A DNA stretch of 64,000 bases from Pyronema omphalodes (taxonomy: Eukaryota > Ascomycota > Pezizomycetes > Pezizales > Pyronemataceae), in contig JAJJXM010000048.1 in the NCBI GenBank assembly GCA_024516155.1, forward strand, positions 62,001 to 126,000. Reading direction: 5' to 3'. The notes under the pieces were generated by a model. That model saw only the letters and a program-made list of their open reading frames with translations. It ran no database searches and was not told where the DNA came from. This document shows positions 30,068 to 39,447 of this stretch, one piece after another (the stretch's first letter is position 1; the number at the start of each line of letters is the position of its first letter). A program made the position numbers and the translations under genes.

Positions 30068-31180
30068 CTAGTAAGGAGCATAACCTCTTCCCCGTCCGCG
30101 GTATCCTCCTCTGTATCCACCACCACGAGGCTGGTAACCACCACGGTAGGGAGGAGCGTATCCACCACGACCACGTCCCCGAATGATACCTCCTCTACCA
30201 CGTGCCAATCCAGGAAGGTTGGTACGCTTGGGTACAACCTGGTATAAACTGTCAGTACAATGCTAAGTGGCTCCGGCGGCAATACTAACCTTCAATGAAC
30301 GACCACGGAAAATACTCTCGTTAAGGACAAGTGCCTGTGCGACAAGACTGGGCTCGGTGAACTCGACGTAGGCGTATCTGTAAGGGCGGAGTGTCAGTAT
30401 AACGTTATCGTAGGACAGTTACAAAAGTGAATCATACCCCTTGGGGTGCCCGGTGAATTTGTCTAACAGGATGGTAACCCGGTTGATGGAACCACAGCTC
30501 TGGAAGTGGGCCTGAATCTCCTCCGGGCTCGCACCGTAGTCGACGTTTCCGACAAAGATGCTTCGTCCGTCGATATCCTCTTTATCCTCGCGTAGGTCGT
30601 TCTGTTCTTTGTCGAGATTTGCTTGCATTTCTCTGAGCTTTTGTGCCTCGGCCTCCATTTCTGCAACTCTCTTTTTCATGGCTGAGATTTCCTCCTAAAT
30701 AACCATTGAGGCAGGTTGTTGCCCTCTCTCATCAGCCTTCTTATTCTTTCTTTAATTTTTTGGACTTGCCCTCCTCTTCTCAACAAGCTCTGGGTTTAGA
30801 GAACAACGCCTCATAACTTCGGAGTAGAGGGTATGGTGCAAGGTTGAACTGGCTGTATGAAGTGGAGGAGATAGGTAGGGTTGACATGTTATATCATTCC
30901 ATGTTTCTGCCTGTAGAAGGTCCAGACGGACATTTCGAACAAACAGAACCAATAATCACCGCAACAGACAACAACTTGGGAAACTCTTCCGATTCGAAGT
31001 TTTATGGGTAAAAACAGAACCGGCAGGAAATTATAAGCAGTGGTATCCGCATACCTCTTCCTCGTTCTCAGCAACCTCCTCATCCTCGTTCATCTGTTCT
31101 GGAATATCCTGCTGCTGCTGTTGCTGCTCGGGTACCTGCTCCTCCTGGAGTAGAGTTGCGTCCGCGGGAACTGATGCCAT
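30068..31180 (-). CDS. PAB2: Nuclear poly(A)-binding protein (PABPN1/Pab2 type)
   Basis: Predicted 213 residues. Exons are 31180-31055, 30694-30438, 30377-30290 and 30238-30068. Introns are 360 bp, 60 bp and 51 bp. The N-terminus (1-42) is Glu/Gln-rich. A coiled coil follows (~43-82, [19 protein letters not shown]), then one RRM (~85-160) with RNP2 [10 protein letters not shown] and RNP1 KGYAYVEF. The C-terminus (~160-213) is Arg/Gly/Tyr-rich ([15 protein letters not shown]), the type methylated by arginine methyltransferases. This acidic/coiled-coil/RRM/RGG order is that of S. pombe Pab2 and animal PABPN1, not of cytoplasmic Pab1 with four RRMs. Role: binds poly(A) tails in the nucleus and links polyadenylation to exosome decay. 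The first intron is much longer than its neighbours and may be regulatory (see findings). Confidence 0.94.
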
Positions 31181-32588
31181 TTTGTTGGTAATCGATTTGC
31201 AGAACGAGATCAGATACGAAGAGGACTATAGGGTATCGATTCGAAAAACTATTACGCGAGGGAGATCCAGTCAGTCAACTTCTCATCTTCGCCACTGCTT
31301 AATTTCCAAGCGAAATCGTACCAAACAAGAGCCATAGAAAGGGAAGAACATACCTGTCAAGCTATCCTGGCCAAAATACGAAGTTAGTAGAGTTGTAACG
31401 AACCGGTCAGGTCGTCCGTTGTCGGTAGGTGAATGACGGGTGGAGGTTGACGGGAGCAAGTTGTCGTGAATAGTGGAAACGACACGAACAACCCTGCAAG
31501 CCGAGCCAAGACGTCGGCCAAGTCGCAATGCAATAAAGGCGTCACGTCGAAAGCGAGCACGGATGACAAAGAATACATTTCTTTGAAGTGCATCAGAGTC
31601 ATAATTAGCCGGTAAAATAAAGGGTAATTCTCGCTCTATTTGTTTTTTCCCGTCGAAGCAGGAAACACACAAAGAATCAACACCTGAGGTAAGCTCCGCA
31701 TGACTCGACGTTGCCAAGACGCGTTAAGATAAGATCTGTATCAATCTGCTGCGAGTGACAAGCGAGCTTAGGATGAGAGCCGTATGTAGCTCGCGCAGTT
31801 TGCGCTGCAGGCAGGGAGTAGATACAGCTTGTGATAAGTGCCGGTGATATCATGATCACGACACTTGGACGCTGTGAAGATGATCAGAGCTTTCTTATTC
31901 CTGCACTTATGACCGTATTGCACCGAACGAAGGTAGAGATGGACATCACAATACAGGAACATTACAGTGAACATGTACTTTCTGCCTCGTGAACGCCGTC
32001 ATATCTCCAGCCCTCGCCAATTCAATATAAGCTTCGTCAAAGCTCAGATACCTCCACAATTTATACCTCGCTCACTCCACACCCCACAAACTCAAAAAAG
32101 ACCGTAAATACTCGTCAGTCTTGCGTGCTATGTCTCACACGTACCTTACTAGCCACAACCGGCAGCGCACATCTCCCGAATCCAGACAGTAAGCACAAGA
32201 CTCACTCCGCCAGACCCAACCACCTTTCGAGAGACAACTGCAAGTCACGTCTCCTTACATATTCTCCTGTTGGCTTGACAAATACAAACGCGAACGATTT
32301 TTTTTTCTCCTAACAAAAAGTTCAAACGAAGTCTCCTTAAAAAGCTACGAACTTGTCGTTTATTTCAATTTCCGAATCTATACGTAATTCCGAGGAGCCC
32401 AGAAATAACGTACTCGCTTATCTAACCTTCTACTACTTCGGATCCCGCTTGCAATTGCTCATACTCCCGTCGTCTTCTAATTCCGTCAATTCCAAGCTAC
32501 AAAAATCCGTCAAGCCGAACAATTGCCCTCTCTCCGTCCTCGTCCTCCAAAACCACCGCACCCCATTCTCAGCCAGACCCAAACCACC
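31181..32588. promoter_or_regulatory. Intergenic region between the divergent PAB2 and small-membrane-protein genes
   Basis: About 1.4 kb without a convincing gene. Open frames of 60-144 codons on the minus strand (e.g. 31283-31717) show no family features. The right-hand 400 bp are C/A-rich on the plus strand and probably form the promoter and leader of the small gene at 32589. Two divergent promoters must lie here. Confidence 0.45.
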
Positions 32589-32895
32589 ATGTCCCAATCC
32601 CGCCGCACCCCCAAACCGATCACCGTAACAACAGAAGAAGGGTGGGAGCTAATGACAGATCCCGCCGCCGTACCAACCGCGGAAGATATCCAAGAGCTCG
32701 AAGAGCTTCTCGGAAAGCCATCATCCAATGCCACAGATTGGTTACGGAACAATGCTGGGTTTATAGCTGTAAGTTGATTGAAGTCAGTATGAATGTTTTT
32801 TAATATAATGTCTTACGAAACAAAAAATTATAAAGCGTACTGGATTTCAGGTGGCTTTGGGTATTATTGAAGTGGTTATTCGAGCTCGCACTTAA
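32589..32895 (+). CDS. Small protein (74 aa) with C-terminal hydrophobic segment; unknown
   Basis: Exons 32589-32768 and 32851-32895 with an 82-bp intron (GTAAGT...TTTCAG), phase 0. The protein opens MSQSRRTPKPITV, has an acidic middle (EDIQELEELLGKP), then WLRNNAGFIAVALGIIEVVI, which is hydrophobic for about 15-18 residues, and ends RART. This is the plan of a small tail-anchored protein, with a cytosolic acidic N-terminus, one membrane helix and a short basic tail, as seen in small mitochondrial outer-membrane factors. I do not recognise the family. Support comes from the consensus splice signals, a hydrophobic helix completed only by splicing, a leader rich in C/A, and an ATG in AAACCACCATGTCC context. 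If the intron were not removed, translation would stop after two residues past the donor. Confidence 0.6.
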
Positions 32896-34310
32896 GGCGA
32901 GAGGTATGGTGATATGGTGATATGGTGATGAGGTAGGCTGTCACTGCGGGTGCTTAACCACCCCGAAACTTCGGAACCTTCACCTGTCTTTATGAAGCCG
33001 TACAAATTGGCACAAATTAGCACAAACTGGCACAAACTTTCAAAGTCCATAGAAATCCAATAAAACCCCCTCCACCACCCATCCAACCTTCCAATCACCC
33101 AACCATCCAGAGCCGCCATCAAAACATTAACGAATCACGATGCTAACATATCCAGCAACAGTTAGACACCACGACCAACCGACTATCCGTACGTCCTTCC
33201 CACAATTCCTTTCTATCCTTTCCATAACCCTCCTTTTTTCTATCCTCCCTATACTCCCCTCCATTTTTCCATATCTAACTAACTAATTAACCCATCAACC
33301 AGAGTACCGAATACCTTGTAATACCTACGTCGTTTTCCACCCGTGATACATACTGTTTTTCGATATTGTGGTCGATATCATCATTGTTAGCGAACCGGAG
33401 AGCGATCGTTTTCTATGATGCTTCCATGATATGATGCGATTTTTATATACGAAATTATTATCTACATACGATGCCATTTTTCTACATACAAAGCCATTTT
33501 TATACATACAAAGCCATTAACTATAAAGAACCGAAAAGAGACCAACGAAAGGGGGGGGGGGGTGTGATTTGTTTACCCAACCCACAACGGCGATATACGA
33601 CGACGACGACGACGACGACGAATTACGAGCAATCACATATTTTCAGGTAGTTGGAACTAGGTTATACGCCGTACTAAATACTACATACATCACTACATCA
33701 CCTTAGAGCTAGAACAAGATATTTCGCTGCTGTCAATGGTTCTAACTTCTTGCTTGGGATTTTAGTTCTAGTTCATATTTTCTGGTTTCTGGTTCTTAGT
33801 TCTTGGTTCTTGGTTATTTAATCGAGATTTTTCAATTGCCTTTTAATTTATTTTATTGTTTGTTTGTTTTTATTTATCTTATCTTATTTTTTTATATTAT
33901 TTCTTTATTTTTCTGATTTTGTATTTTTCTCTATTTTAGTATAATTATGTAAAATATAATATATCCTACCCAAACCCAAACCCAAACCCAAATCCCTTTC
34001 TTTCCTTTTCCGTTCCTTGTCTTTTCCTTTCTCTTTCATACCCTATCCTATTTCCTTTCCCTTTCCTTTCTCTTTCTCTTTTCCTTTCCGGGGTGTACCA
34101 TAAAATACAATAAAATACAATACAATACAATACAAAATCCATTCTATCCTCTCATTCCAAGAGCTTATCACATCACATCAGTAAACATATCCATATCCAT
34201 ATCATTGCACATCAGTGGTAGTGGTGGTGGTTAATAGTCAACCACTGATACCGCAACCTCGTTGAAGGCTTGCGTGGTATGATACTATATATATATGGAT
34301 GTATGTAAGC
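32896..34310. other. Intergenic, low complexity
   Basis: No gene seen. It contains short GTGATATG copies at 32909-32932, a G-run at 33550-33562, a (CGA)n run at 33599-33620, T-rich sequence at 33770-33960 and CCAAAC units at 33968-33990. Confidence 0.6.
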
Positions 34311-34915
34311 GGTATGATATAATGATACTAGTATAACTAGTATAAAGCAAACACAACCCATCCCACTTCATCACCTGCTGGTACTCTATATCCATTGTAT
34401 CACATCACATCACAGCACAGCACAGCATATCACATCACACCAGCTCCCAGCTCCCAATTCACCAGGGACGATTGGGGATAAGGAGATTGGGTAGCCTCTT
34501 TAGGTGGTTTCGGCCACGAGGACAGGAAAACTGGATTTAGATTCCCGCATAGGCCTTAAAGGCCTCGAACGGTGTATGATTAAAAATCAAAAATCAAATC
34601 AAAAAATCATCCTCATTATCATTATCATCCCCAATTAATTTTCTTTTTCTTTTTCTTTTTCTTTCCTTTTTCCTTTTCGTTTCCTTTTCTTTTTCCTTTC
34701 AATCCTCATCCCCCGTCGCCCCAACTCGCCCAACTCAGTTCCAAAGTTCCAACCCCATCAATCCATGAAGCATCAAGCCGCAAACCACGAAGCTTCAATC
34801 CACGAAGCCGCAAGCCTATACTCAAGAAACCCCCAAACCCCTAAGAGCGATGCATTACATCCAATAAAGACAACAATAACAATAACAATACACCATCAGA
34901 GGGTTTTATGAATAC
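34311..34915. repeat. Tandem duplication, unit 1 (non-coding)
   Basis: It shares, in the same order, all the landmarks of unit 2 (35488-36630): ATGATACTAG, AAAGCAAACACAACCCATCC, CACCTGCTGGTACTCTATAT, a 128-bp identical core, a pyrimidine (CTTTTC) tract, TTTCAATCC plus CCCCGTCGCC, CAAGCCTATACTCAAGAAAC and CACCATCAGAGGGTTTT. It is shorter than unit 2 because unit 2 has expanded microsatellites. No ORF is shared. Confidence 0.9.
34465..34592. other. 128-bp core identical to 35833-35960, with a hairpin
   Basis: Every base of this block is the same in the two duplication units, while the flanks have diverged. Within it, 34495-34521 can fold as CCTC, a 5-nt bulge, GTGGT, the tetraloop TTCG, GCCAC, GAGG. 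The inverted repeat AGGCCTTAAAGGCCT lies at 34550-34564. It could be a structured RNA or a protein-binding region. No known RNA family is recognised. Confidence 0.6.
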
Positions 34916-34927
34916 TTTTTTAAAAAA

Positions 34928-35011
34928 ACGGAAATTATGCAGGATGCCCCCGAAAAAACACGAAATTTGCAATATACCCCCGTCTATGCAGGATGCCCCT
35001 CGCTTAGGTAG
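34928..35011 (+). repeat. Left terminal inverted repeat (84 bp)
   Basis: Exact reverse complement of 35404-35487. It contains ATGCAGGATGCCCC at 34936-34949 and again at 34985-34998, which are candidate transposase-binding sites. Confidence 0.95.
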
Positions 35012-35088
35012 AGCACACCCGCCCATATTGAATACAGCGCCTACAGCGGGCTACAGATTTTTGACGTGTGTTTTTTTTTTCCTCCCTT

Positions 35089-35113
35089 GCAGGTAAAGAT
35101 TTTGATTCCACTT
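35089..35113 (+). repeat. Inner imperfect inverted repeat, left arm
   Basis: Pairs with 35319-35343 (about 20 of 25 positions). The two arms bracket the internal ORF. Each arm carries a splice-donor-like GTAAAG or GTAAGT, which would be unusual for chance. Confidence 0.6.
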
Positions 35114-35141
35114 CTCGATATTATCTTCAACAACGACAACA

Positions 35142-35345
35142 ATGGAGCGCACCAATTCGCTGACAACCAGGATCGATCCTAACGCCGCTGACCCGATCTC
35201 TCGACATGCACAACACCTTGGAGATGATTTTCCCACGTTTTCCGAGTTTAAACTGGCTATTCACAAGTGGGCCGTAGACATGCGGTTTGACATTCGCTTT
35301 GCAAAGTCAGAGGCGCAGAAGTGGATTCAAAATTTGTATCTGTAA
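35142..35345 (+). CDS. Transposon-internal ORF, 67 aa, resembling the N-terminus of a Mutator-like transposase
   Basis: Opens MERTNSLTTRIDPNAADP and contains FPTFSEFKLAIHKWAVDMRF and DIRFAKSEAQKW. The pattern F-x(5)-F-x(3)-hydrophobic, then WA, then R-F-x-I-R-F-x-K-S-x, resembles the N-terminal DNA-binding segment of MULE transposases, where the Cys residues and the catalytic DDE region would follow. Here the frame ends at TAA, exactly where a GTAAGT donor lies (35342). It may be a retained first exon whose downstream exons were deleted when the element became non-autonomous. If expressed, a 67-residue DNA-binding fragment could act as a repressor, but that is speculation. Family assignment rests on pattern similarity only. 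Confidence 0.5.
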   Translation: MERTNSLTTRIDPNAADPISRHAQHLGDDFPTFSEFKLAIHKWAVDMRFDIRFAKSEAQKWIQNLYL

Positions 35346-35403
35346 GTAACGACAAAAAACATGCGTGAAAAATTTGGCGCCCGGCGCTGAAGGCGGGTGT
35401 TCA

Positions 35404-35487
35404 CTACCTAAGCGAGGGGCATCCTGCATAGACGGGGGTATATTGCAAATTTCGTGTTTTTTCGGGGGCATCCTGCATAATTTCCGT
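35404..35487 (-). repeat. Right terminal inverted repeat (84 bp)
   Basis: Exact reverse complement of 34928-35011. It abuts unit 2 of the host duplication almost immediately. Confidence 0.95.
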
Positions 35488-35519
35488 ATAATGAATTATG
35501 ATACTAGTGTGATATAAGC

Positions 35520-35710
35520 ATACCAGTATAAAGCATACCAGTATAACTAGTATAAGCATACCAGTATAACCAGTATAAGCATACCAGTATAAGTATACCA
35601 GTATAAGTATACCAGTATAAGTATACCAGTATAAGTATACCAGTATAAGTATACCAATATAAGCATACCAGCATACCAGTATAAAGCATACCTAGTATAG
35701 CCAGTATAAA
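35520..35710. repeat. 14-bp minisatellite (CCAGTATAAGTATA) with variants
   Basis: About 12-13 copies, with ATAAGCATACCAGT variants flanking a homogeneous centre. In unit 1 only one or two such units are present, so the array expanded after duplication. Confidence 0.88.
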
Positions 35711-35832
35711 GCAAACACAACCCATCCCACCCCACTCCATCACCTGCTGGTACTCTATATCCATTGCATCATGACACATCACACCAGCTCCCAGCATAAT
35801 CCAGCTCCCAACTCCCAGCTCCCAATTCACCG

Positions 35833-35960
35833 GGGACGATTGGGGATAAGGAGATTGGGTAGCCTCTTTAGGTGGTTTCGGCCACGAGGACAGGAAAACT
35901 GGATTTAGATTCCCGCATAGGCCTTAAAGGCCTCGAACGGTGTATGATTAAAAATCAAAA
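35833..35960. other. Second copy of the 128-bp conserved core
   Basis: Identical to 34465-34592. The same TTCG-capped hairpin lies at 35863-35889 and the AGGCCTT/AAGGCCT inverted repeat at 35918-35932. Confidence 0.6.
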
Positions 35961-36008
35961 TCAAATCAAAAATCAAATCAAAAAAGCATCCGCAGATCAT
36001 CCCCAAGG

Positions 36009-36232
36009 AAAGGGGGGGGGAGGGGGAGGGGGAGGGGAGGGGGAGGGGGGGAGGGGAAGGGGAGGGGAAGGGGAGGGGAGGGAGGGAGGGGAGGGGAAGG
36101 GGGGAAGGGAGGGGAAGGGGAGGGGAAGGGAGGGGCGGGGAGGGGAAGGGGAGGGGAAGGGGAGGGGACGGGGAGGGGAAGGGGAGGGAAGGGGAGGGAG
36201 GGGGGGAAGGGGAGGGGAGGGGGGGACGGGTT
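36009..36232 (+). repeat. Polypurine G/A tract (GGGGA-type), about 220 bp
   Basis: Almost pure G and A, with runs of 3-9 G separated by A or AA and only three C residues. The plus strand could form several G-quadruplexes, and the duplex could form triplex H-DNA. Gly/Glu-rich and Pro/Ser-rich frames across it are spurious. Confidence 0.92.
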
Positions 36233-36988
36233 TTTTTTTTCGGGGAAGGGTCTGTCATTTGGACTTACTGGGGCTTTTTTCTTTTCTTTTTCCTTTTCTC
36301 CTTTTCTTTTCCGTTTCGTTTCCTTTTCTTTTCCTTTTCTTTCACCTTTTCTTTTTCCTTTTCTTTTCCTTTCTTTTCCTGTAATTTCGTTTCCTTTTCT
36401 TTTTCCTTTCAATCCATCATCCCCCGTCGCCCCCAACTCGCCCAACTCAGTTCCAAGCCCATGAAGCATCAATCCACGAAGCATCAATCCACAAGCCGCA
36501 AGCATCAATCCACGAAGCCGCAAGCCTATACTCAAGAAACCCCCAAACCCCAGTGAACGATTTTTTTACATCCAATAAGGACAACAATAACAACAACAAC
36601 AATACACCATCAGAGGGTTTTGAGAATCAGAAAAAAATATTTTCAGCGGGGGATTGATGCCTATTATCATCTATGCTGATTTGAATAGAGTATATTTGTC
36701 ATGGAAGTTAAGGGGCATATGGTATATAAAGTAAAATTGAAGTTATTTGAGTTATCATTGGAATGATACTAGCGGTATATAGGGTTAACTTTTCCCTATC
36801 GTCCTCCTAGCCTGATTTCCTATTTCTTCATTTCGCCATTTCCTGATTTCTCCATTTCCTCCTTTCTCCATTTCCCCACCACCACCACCCCCCCCCCCCC
36901 CCCCCTCCCGCCCGCCCTCCCCGCCGCCTGCCCTCAGCAGACCAATTTTTGACCACTAATCTCCTCTCCATCCCAAAATTTCTCTCAT

Positions 36989-38587
36989 CTACATGAAATC
37001 ATCCCAATAATCCGCGCCTCTATCCTGATTACTCGACTGTTCAAGAGCATCCTCATCAAACATATCATCATAAGCATGATCTCTCTTATATGCCAATTCC
37101 CTTCTTTCCTTGGCAATTCTTTCCTCCTCCTTCATTCTAACCATCGCCTCTTTTCTCTGTTTAACTCTAAGGACCTTAAGTCTTTCTTCCTTTTCCGCCA
37201 TCAGGTCCGGGAATTTCTCAACCTTGGTCTTGTTCAATCTGTTAATAATGGCATTTTCACGCGTTTCAACCATGATCCGCTTTACCCGACGTGGGTCTTT
37301 GTAGGATACTTGTCCCGCTGCCATGGATCCGTCCTTTCGGAGGTTAGACCAGGGTGTGTAGATTATTGTTACGTTGTCTTTTTTGTTACCTAAGGATTTG
37401 TTAGCGAGTTGGATTGTGCTAAAAATGACCGAAAAGGTGAGTGATAATCAATGAAGTGATGAGTGGAGCTTGGCGAAGCCCGTAAAGAGCCCACCGAAGC
37501 TCGAGAAACTAAACAATGACAGTACTACAACAACCCCCAAAATCTCCACGCTCTTTTACCAGTCCATAATCATATAACCTCATACATTCCCAAAACGCAC
37601 AACAAAAAACCAACCAAACCCATAGATCCGAAAAACAAAATAATCGATACGAAACAAGTCAAGGGTGAAAATAACGGGGCTCAACCAAAAACACAACAAG
37701 GGGAAGAAACATACCCTCAATAGAATTCGCTTTAGTAAGCTGGGCACAATCCTTCAGAAGTTCCGCTGGGATATCGTCCCAAGTTTGGCCGTCCGGAAGA
37801 CGTAAGTAAATGTGGGCTGATGAAAGTTTGTCTGCGTGGAACTGTTAAAAATTTTTACTTAGCATGCTTTCTTATTGGTCTGATAATAAGGTGGCCTGGG
37901 GTGAGAGGGGGGGAGGGGGCGGGGGGGGGGGCGTAGGGGGGGGCGTAGGGGGGGGCAGGAGGTGGGTTATAGATAGGTAGATAGGGTTGGACTTAGGAAG
38001 GGTATCAGAATTCCAGAAGAATAACAACAGTGCCCAGTCAAGCATGACCATAGAATCCGACTCGACAGTACTTCAGAATCCAAGCCAGGCCAAGCCAAGC
38101 CATAACAACAGCTCCCAACTATATCCGAAAACCCTCAAAAAAAAATAATAACAAAAAAATCAACCCACCCTACACCACAAAAATTAGCCACCATCTCAAC
38201 CTTCTCCCATCTATAATTCCCCCGATTCCCCCATCCTCCAAAAATTCCCCAAGCAAACAAAAAACAAAAGACAAAAGGTAATACATACCAAACATCTTCC
38301 TCCCAACCAAATTTAATCAATTCCTCATCTATTCAATTGTTTTTTTTTAGAAAAGTAATTCTGGTAGCGAATGACGAGTTGCAGGGGGGTGGGGGGGTGG
38401 GGGGGTGGGGGGGTGTGGGGGGGCAATAACAGAGGGAGCAATGTCAGAGGGGGGGTAATGACAGACGGGACAGCGACGGTATAAATAAAGGGAAAAAAAA
38501 GAAAAAAAACATACTCTCAATTTTATCTTTTCCAACATAAATAAAAGCCGGAGGATCCACAACATTTGATTTGAAATAGTAGACCAT
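36989..38587 (-). CDS. CCDC25/Jlp2 family protein (NFACT-R_1 domain)
   Basis: Predicted 214 residues. Exons are 38587-38515, 38328-38285, 37841-37715 and 37389-36989. The N-terminus [21 protein letters not shown], the block [21 protein letters not shown] and [15 protein letters not shown] define the NFACT-R-like domain. A Lys/Glu/Arg-rich coiled coil follows ([20 protein letters not shown]), and the tail is acidic, ending DYWDDFM. Human CCDC25 is a DNA-binding membrane receptor for extracellular DNA. The fungal role (yeast Jlp2) is poorly known. The exon 2 boundary is uncertain: the strong donor GTATGT at 38288 throws exon 3 out of frame, whereas GTATTA at 38284 keeps frame and inserts one Tyr in the conserved W-F-H block. 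I used the latter. Intron 2 is long (443 bp) and contains G/C-run sequence. Confidence 0.87.
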
Positions 38588-39447
38588 TTTGTTGTATCTC
38601 TTTTATCTTTCTTTAAGTTTTGGCTGGTTGGCTGGGGTTGTGTTGTGTCTGTGTTGTGTTGGAGTTGGATTGGTTGGAGTTGGTTGGAGCTGTATTGAAC
38701 TGAGTTGAGTTGAAGTTGGTTGGTTGAACTGAGTTTGGTTGAGTTTGGTTGGAGCTGTATTGAGTTGAGTTGAAGTTGAAGTTGAAGTTGAACTGAGTTG
38801 ACGCAACAGGTGTTTAATCCGCAACGATTCCAATGACAGTTATTGTATCAACTGTATGGCGACTGAGTGGTATCAACTGTGTGGTGCCTAGGTGCTGACA
38901 GCCGCGGTTATGGTAGCGATGGTAGCTGCGGTGGAGGAGACAGAAGTGAAGGTGGTGGAGGCAGTGATAGTGATCTCGGAGGCAATCGCGAATAATCCTT
39001 CTCTTCGCGTCGTGGTAGAGAAAGGTTCACGCGCAGCCGAAGAATTGCGGGGAAATCCGTTGGCGGCGGGGTGGGGCAATCACGTGGATCCTCTAACACC
39101 TCCCAGTAGCTGCTATAACGCCAAGATTTCGCGAGGTACTTGTTTAATGACTCGTACCTCTCCCACAGTTGATGAATTCACAGAAGCAAAGTAAAAAAAA
39201 AAGAAAAGAATAGACCAAGTATGTATAAGCTAGGATCCAAAAATTTATATTGGAATTCAAATGGTATTATTTTATATTTCGCCCCCCAAATAAATAAAAA
39301 AAAAAAAAAAAGAAAAAAACCTACATACGCCCTGCTGTCTATACTACAGTAACAGTTATACTCCATCATGATATCTAACGCCCTTCAACCCGCCTATCCT
39401 TTTATTCACTTTATTCCAAAAAAAGAGCCCGGCTCGATTTTTTTCTT
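38588..39447. other. Intergenic between CCDC25 and AGX1 genes
   Basis: No gene seen. GTTGGTTGGA and TTGAGTTGAAG repeats fill 38640-38800, an A-run lies at 39296-39312, and the right end is the 3' flank of AGX1. Confidence 0.6.

Larger units (their letters stand above)
34928..35487. mobile_element. 560-bp non-autonomous DNA transposon with perfect 84-bp TIRs (probably Mutator-like)
   Basis: The left terminus 34928-35011 and the right terminus 35404-35487 are exact reverse complements over 84 bp, and similarity continues with a few mismatches for about 15 bp further in. The ends read ACGGAAATTATGCAGGATGC. Each TIR contains the motif ATGCAGGATGCCCC twice. Long TIRs plus the internal ORF, which resembles the N-terminal domain of Mutator-like (MULE/Hop) transposases, suggest a MULE derivative. 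No catalytic domain is present, so it would need a transposase supplied elsewhere. No 8-10 bp target-site duplication is visible (left flank TTTAAAAAA, right flank ATAATGAAT). The identical TIRs point to a recent insertion or to selection on the ends. Confidence 0.85.
35488..36630. repeat. Tandem duplication, unit 2 (non-coding, expanded)
   Basis: Second copy of the 34311-34915 sequence, same orientation, lying directly after the transposon. It differs from unit 1 by a 14-bp repeat expansion (CCAGTATAAGTATA, 35520-35710) and a G/A tract at 36009-36232. The last recognisable shared landmark is CACCATCAGAGGGTTTT near 36606-36622. No trace of the transposon is present at the equivalent of its left junction. 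Confidence 0.9.

Noticed and set aside
35872..36535. Gly/Glu-rich and Pro/Ser-rich frames on both strands
   Set aside because: Generated by the polypurine tract. Both strands are open for the same reason.
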